This document shows, piece after piece, positions 61,269 through 64,000 of a DNA stretch of 64,000 nt; position 1 is the stretch's first letter; each line of letters opens with the position of its first letter. The stretch spans positions 47,631-111,630 of the forward strand of contig CAXYYJ010000006.1 in the NCBI GenBank assembly GCA_964293475.1, written 5' to 3'. The translations under genes and the position numbers were made by a program. Under the pieces are notes generated by a model. That model saw only the letters and a list, made by a program, of their open reading frames with translations, was not told the origin of the DNA and did not search any database. The DNA is from UBA12170 sp964293475. Its GTDB lineage: Bacteria > Bacteroidota > Bacteroidia > Bacteroidales > UBA12170.

Positions 61269-62108
61269 ATGAAAACCATTTACTTTATTTTATTTAGCCT
61301 TTTTTTATGCCTATCAACCGCAACCTATAGTCAGGAAATTCCTACCAGAGGCGAGATTTATAATTTTGAAGTTGACGACATTTTTCATACTTATAACACT
61401 TTCTTTACTATGCAAATTCATAGATGGAGTTATAAAAATATCAGGATACTAAGCAAATATTTCTCTTCAAACCAGGACACAGTGTTCTACGGAAGGTTTG
61501 TAATAGGAGAAGATAACTATTATGATGACATTAACCAGACCTCAATCCATGACTACTATGAAAGATATGACACTGTGTTTGTTAGCCAACTAAATAATTT
61601 AGTACCAGCTGATACAGTTATTGAAGATGAAAGCCTATATAACGGAAGAACAACAACATCCTATTACGATGATACTCAAACTGATACCTATATTACAACA
61701 AAGTATACAGTTGGCTGTGGAGAAGTATATTATAATTACGAATATCATAATTATCCAAGTCCCTATGAACGAAGAAGATTGCTCTATTTTAAAAAGGGGC
61801 TTGAAGAGTGGGGTGAACCACATTTGGTTATTAATACCCAAGAAATCAATATTACCTATAAACTCAAAACCTATCCAAACCCAGCCACAACACACATCAC
61901 TTTTGAACTACCAACCTACACCAATGAAACACCACAATCGAGACATCTAAGGATAACAAATATTTCCGGTAAAACCGTAGCAGAACTCCCACTCATCAAA
62001 GGCCAAACCCAACTCGTTTGGAATTGCAGCACCGTGACCTCGGGTGTCTATTTCTACCAAACCGAAATTGATGGCGTGGTTTATCGGGGGAAGATAATTG
62101 TAAATTAA
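61269..62108 (+). CDS. T9SS-exported hypothetical protein
   Basis: 279 residues. Signal peptide (MKTIYFILFSLFLCLSTATYSQ), a ~165-residue domain rich in Tyr, Asp and Thr (YYDDINQTSIHDYYERYDT, YYDDTQTDTYITTKY) with no named family, and a C-terminal T9SS type A sorting domain (LKTYPNPATTHITFEL, LRITNISGKTVAEL, VTSGVYFYQTEIDG). Probably surface-attached. It is AT-rich and lies, in the opposite direction, between the two 257-bp repeats, which suggests it arrived with or after the duplication. Confidence 0.85.
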   Translation: MKTIYFILFSLFLCLSTATYSQEIPTRGEIYNFEVDDIFHTYNTFFTMQIHRWSYKNIRILSKYFSSNQDTVFYGRFVIGEDNYYDDINQTSIHDYYERYDTVFVSQLNNLVPADTVIEDESLYNGRTTTSYYDDTQTDTYITTKYTVGCGEVYYNYEYHNYPSPYERRRLLYFKKGLEEWGEPHLVINTQEINITYKLKTYPNPATTHITFELPTYTNETPQSRHLRITNISGKTVAELPLIKGQTQLVWNCSTVTSGVYFYQTEIDGVVYRGKIIVN

Positions 62109-62177
62109 AACTTTGGAATTCAGGCGTTTGCTAAATATAATATCTTAGTAGCTTGTTTCAATTGTAGGCTTGGTCTT

Positions 62178-63848
62178 CTACTCAACCACCCTAAAAAACT
62201 GAATATCTTTAAAAACCCGTCCATCGGGTTCCTGAACCTTTATCTCAACAGAATGACGGCCCAGAGACAAGCCTGCTTTTAAAGGTGCCGACCAAAGGTG
62301 GGGACACGCAATGGGATCGGGTACCGGAATACAGGGAGTCTGACCATAAGGCAAAGTGGTATCGGCTGTCCAGAGCTTTTCTATTCCCAATTTTTCGAAA
62401 CCATCACCCCGTTGTGAAATTAGGTTGAAATAGGGGTCGGTTTCACGGGTTTGAGTCATGGGGAGCCAGGTGGTATCGCTGTCGGTCAGGCAAAAAACCT
62501 TAGTCAGATCGCTGCCATTGAAATAGTTCACATAAACCTTTTCGCTGGCCGATGTTCCCTGAGCCACCTCACGTGGAATGTAGATATTCATCTGGTAATC
62601 AGCTTCACGACCCGCCACTTTATAGTCGATGGTATAGGCATTTCCCTTGAAATGAATGTGGGCATAGCCATTGGGGGTTCCGTCGTACATCATGGTTTCG
62701 GGGATGTTTTGCTCGTTAACCGAGCCACTCCACCAGCTTCCGCAGGTTGTTCCCACATTGTAATGATGGTGGGGAGTATTTTGAAGCCAGGCAGAATTTT
62801 CCTTGCTAAAATAGAGATGCTCCTGAATGTGTGTATGTGCCGACATGCTGTAGGTATGGGGAAAATCTTTTAACAGACCAAATAGTTTGGTTTGGTCTTC
62901 GGCGCGAAAACTATCGTCGGTTTTGGTAAACGGAATGTGCATATTCATCACCACCAAATGTTCTTTGGGGACTATTTTAAGATAGTTTTCCAAAAACTCC
63001 AGCTGGTCGTTGCGCAATCCGCCGGTATATCCCTTTTTGTATTCGTGAATCACATCGTCGAAAATTATAAAATGCACATTTCCATACTGAAAAGCATAGG
63101 TAGCAGGGCCATAAACACTTTCGTAGGTATCGTCGGAATCTTCGTCGGTTTGAGCGTCGTAGTTGCGGTCGTGATTTCCTTTTACGTAAAACCAGGGGAT
63201 TTCAATTTTAGCAATGGCCTGATTTACCGGCTCGAAGAGTGATAAATCGTCTCCAACTATGTCGCCCATGGTGATGCCAAAAACGGCGTCGGACTTGCCT
63301 TTTACATCTTTCACAATATCTTCGGCCAGATAATCCACATCGGTGAGACTATAGGGTTGGGTATCGCCAAAAACGAGAATTGAAAAATTATCGGACTCGT
63401 TGTGCGCCACCAGCGGAAAATTGATTTCGGTGGGCAAATTGCCTGTGGGTTCTATTCCTTTGAATCTAAAATCGGCCGGACTCCCCTGTGGTTTGTGGAT
63501 ATAGTAAAACTGGGGAAGCATGTCTTTGTTCACGGGAGTTTGATAGTTGCGGGGTTTAATGAGAAAAACCATGCCTTCCTGAGCCACCGGAATGGAATAA
63601 GCGCCTTTGGCATCGGTCATAACCACCAACTTTCCGTTACTTACCGCTACGCCAGCAATGCCATTTTCTCCGCTGTCTTTCAACCCATTATGATTTCGGT
63701 CGTTAAAAACAAAGCCTTTGGCCGATTGTTCGCCAGGTTGGGGAGTAATTTCCGATGGAATGGATTGGATTTTCTGGTTAGCTGAGTTGTGGCAGGAAAT
63801 CAGCGCCCCGATGAAGAAGAAAATAGCAGCTTGAAGAAACAGTTTCAT
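62178..63848 (-). CDS. Calcineurin-like metallophosphoesterase lipoprotein
   Basis: 556 residues. Lipobox LISC at about residues 16-19. An N-terminal SdrD/metallophosphatase N domain (KGFVFNDRNHNGLKDSGENGIAGVAVSNG) precedes the phosphoesterase core: FGDTQPYS, MGDIVGDD, VKGNHDRN, MNMHIPF and MSAHTHIQEH, giving the dimetal site. A C-terminal beta domain starts near residue 420 (YNVGTTCGSWWSGSV...) and ends in the segment duplicated at 60754-61010. Likely acts on organic phosphates at the outer membrane or cell surface; exact substrate not set. Confidence 0.92.
   Translation of the reverse strand: MKLFLQAAIFFFIGALISCHNSANQKIQSIPSEITPQPGEQSAKGFVFNDRNHNGLKDSGENGIAGVAVSNGKLVVMTDAKGAYSIPVAQEGMVFLIKPRNYQTPVNKDMLPQFYYIHKPQGSPADFRFKGIEPTGNLPTEINFPLVAHNESDNFSILVFGDTQPYSLTDVDYLAEDIVKDVKGKSDAVFGITMGDIVGDDLSLFEPVNQAIAKIEIPWFYVKGNHDRNYDAQTDEDSDDTYESVYGPATYAFQYGNVHFIIFDDVIHEYKKGYTGGLRNDQLEFLENYLKIVPKEHLVVMNMHIPFTKTDDSFRAEDQTKLFGLLKDFPHTYSMSAHTHIQEHLYFSKENSAWLQNTPHHHYNVGTTCGSWWSGSVNEQNIPETMMYDGTPNGYAHIHFKGNAYTIDYKVAGREADYQMNIYIPREVAQGTSASEKVYVNYFNGSDLTKVFCLTDSDTTWLPMTQTRETDPYFNLISQRGDGFEKLGIEKLWTADTTLPYGQTPCIPVPDPIACPHLWSAPLKAGLSLGRHSVEIKVQEPDGRVFKDIQFFRVVE
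62184..62440 (-). repeat. 257-bp direct repeat, copy B
   Basis: The functional copy, forming the 3' end of the metallophosphoesterase gene; see copy A at 60754-61010. Confidence 0.88.
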
Positions 63849-64000
63849 ATTAAATTGATTGTTAGTGATAATTCAACAACATAAATAAATCAAGCCACGA
63901 AGATATAAAAGGCATTAGGGAAAAAGATAATTAATCATCAAGAATGGGAGTGTTCAATAAACTGTGTCATTTCATTTTATCCTATCACAAAAATATGCAT

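Overview
The window looks like a chromosomal segment of a free-living or environmental member of the Bacteroidota. Evidence: several proteins end in type IX secretion (T9SS) sorting domains; there is a PorV/PorQ-family outer membrane protein; there are two CarboxypepD_reg/TonB-type receptors; promoters match the phylum-specific -7 box TAnnTTTG; both tRNA genes lack an encoded CCA; and many small SPII-type lipoproteins occur. No phage, plasmid, IS or CRISPR locus was found. I cannot name the genus from sequence alone.

Layout. 1-2.3 kb: two secreted surface proteins on the minus strand (one cut by the window edge). 2.3-11.4 kb: housekeeping and envelope genes: radA, a secreted EEP-family phosphodiesterase, a two-gene glycosyltransferase operon, an outer membrane receptor and mnmA. 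11.7-19.2 kb: a minus-strand type I restriction-modification operon, hsdR - DUF4062/GHKL-ATPase/winged-helix protein - hsdM - hsdS. The embedded second gene carries two in-frame 12-bp tandem-repeat linkers and is the best candidate for an under-described defence component. 19.3-30.5 kb: a mixed metabolic block: lipoprotein, aldehyde dehydrogenase, ROK regulator, hydrolase/tcdA, a HipB-like antitoxin gene without a toxin but with three regularly spaced operators, a methyltransferase, a MORN protein, a lipase-like hydrolase and an AlkB homologue. 30.5-34.7 kb: an envelope operon, dut - TPR - DUF4292 lipoprotein - EnvC-like - ROK kinase. 34.9-38.8 kb: a PhnD-like membrane protein, tRNA-Asn, tRNA-Arg and three small genes.

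38.9-48.1 kb holds a likely co-transcribed triad: a 1246-residue TonB-type receptor, a ~1425-residue secreted protein with a FlgD/T9SS-like C-terminus, and a PorV/PorQ-family barrel. It looks like a dedicated export/assembly unit. 48.1-50.9 kb: greA (with a strong leader hairpin), HIT protein, cyclophilin and pheS. 51-58 kb: an orphan NarL-type regulator, a C10 (streptopain-like) T9SS protease with a nested terminator hairpin, a lipoprotein, a DcaP-like porin and a serine hydrolase. 58-64 kb: a ZIP transporter, a GNAT-like protein, a small outer membrane protein, and a metallophosphoesterase lipoprotein whose C-terminus is duplicated as a 257-bp gene remnant on the far side of a T9SS protein.

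Working together: most of the window serves envelope biogenesis, secretion and nutrient uptake. The hsd operon is a discrete accessory defence module between mnmA and a lipoprotein gene. All functional calls are from motif reading; no database search was run.
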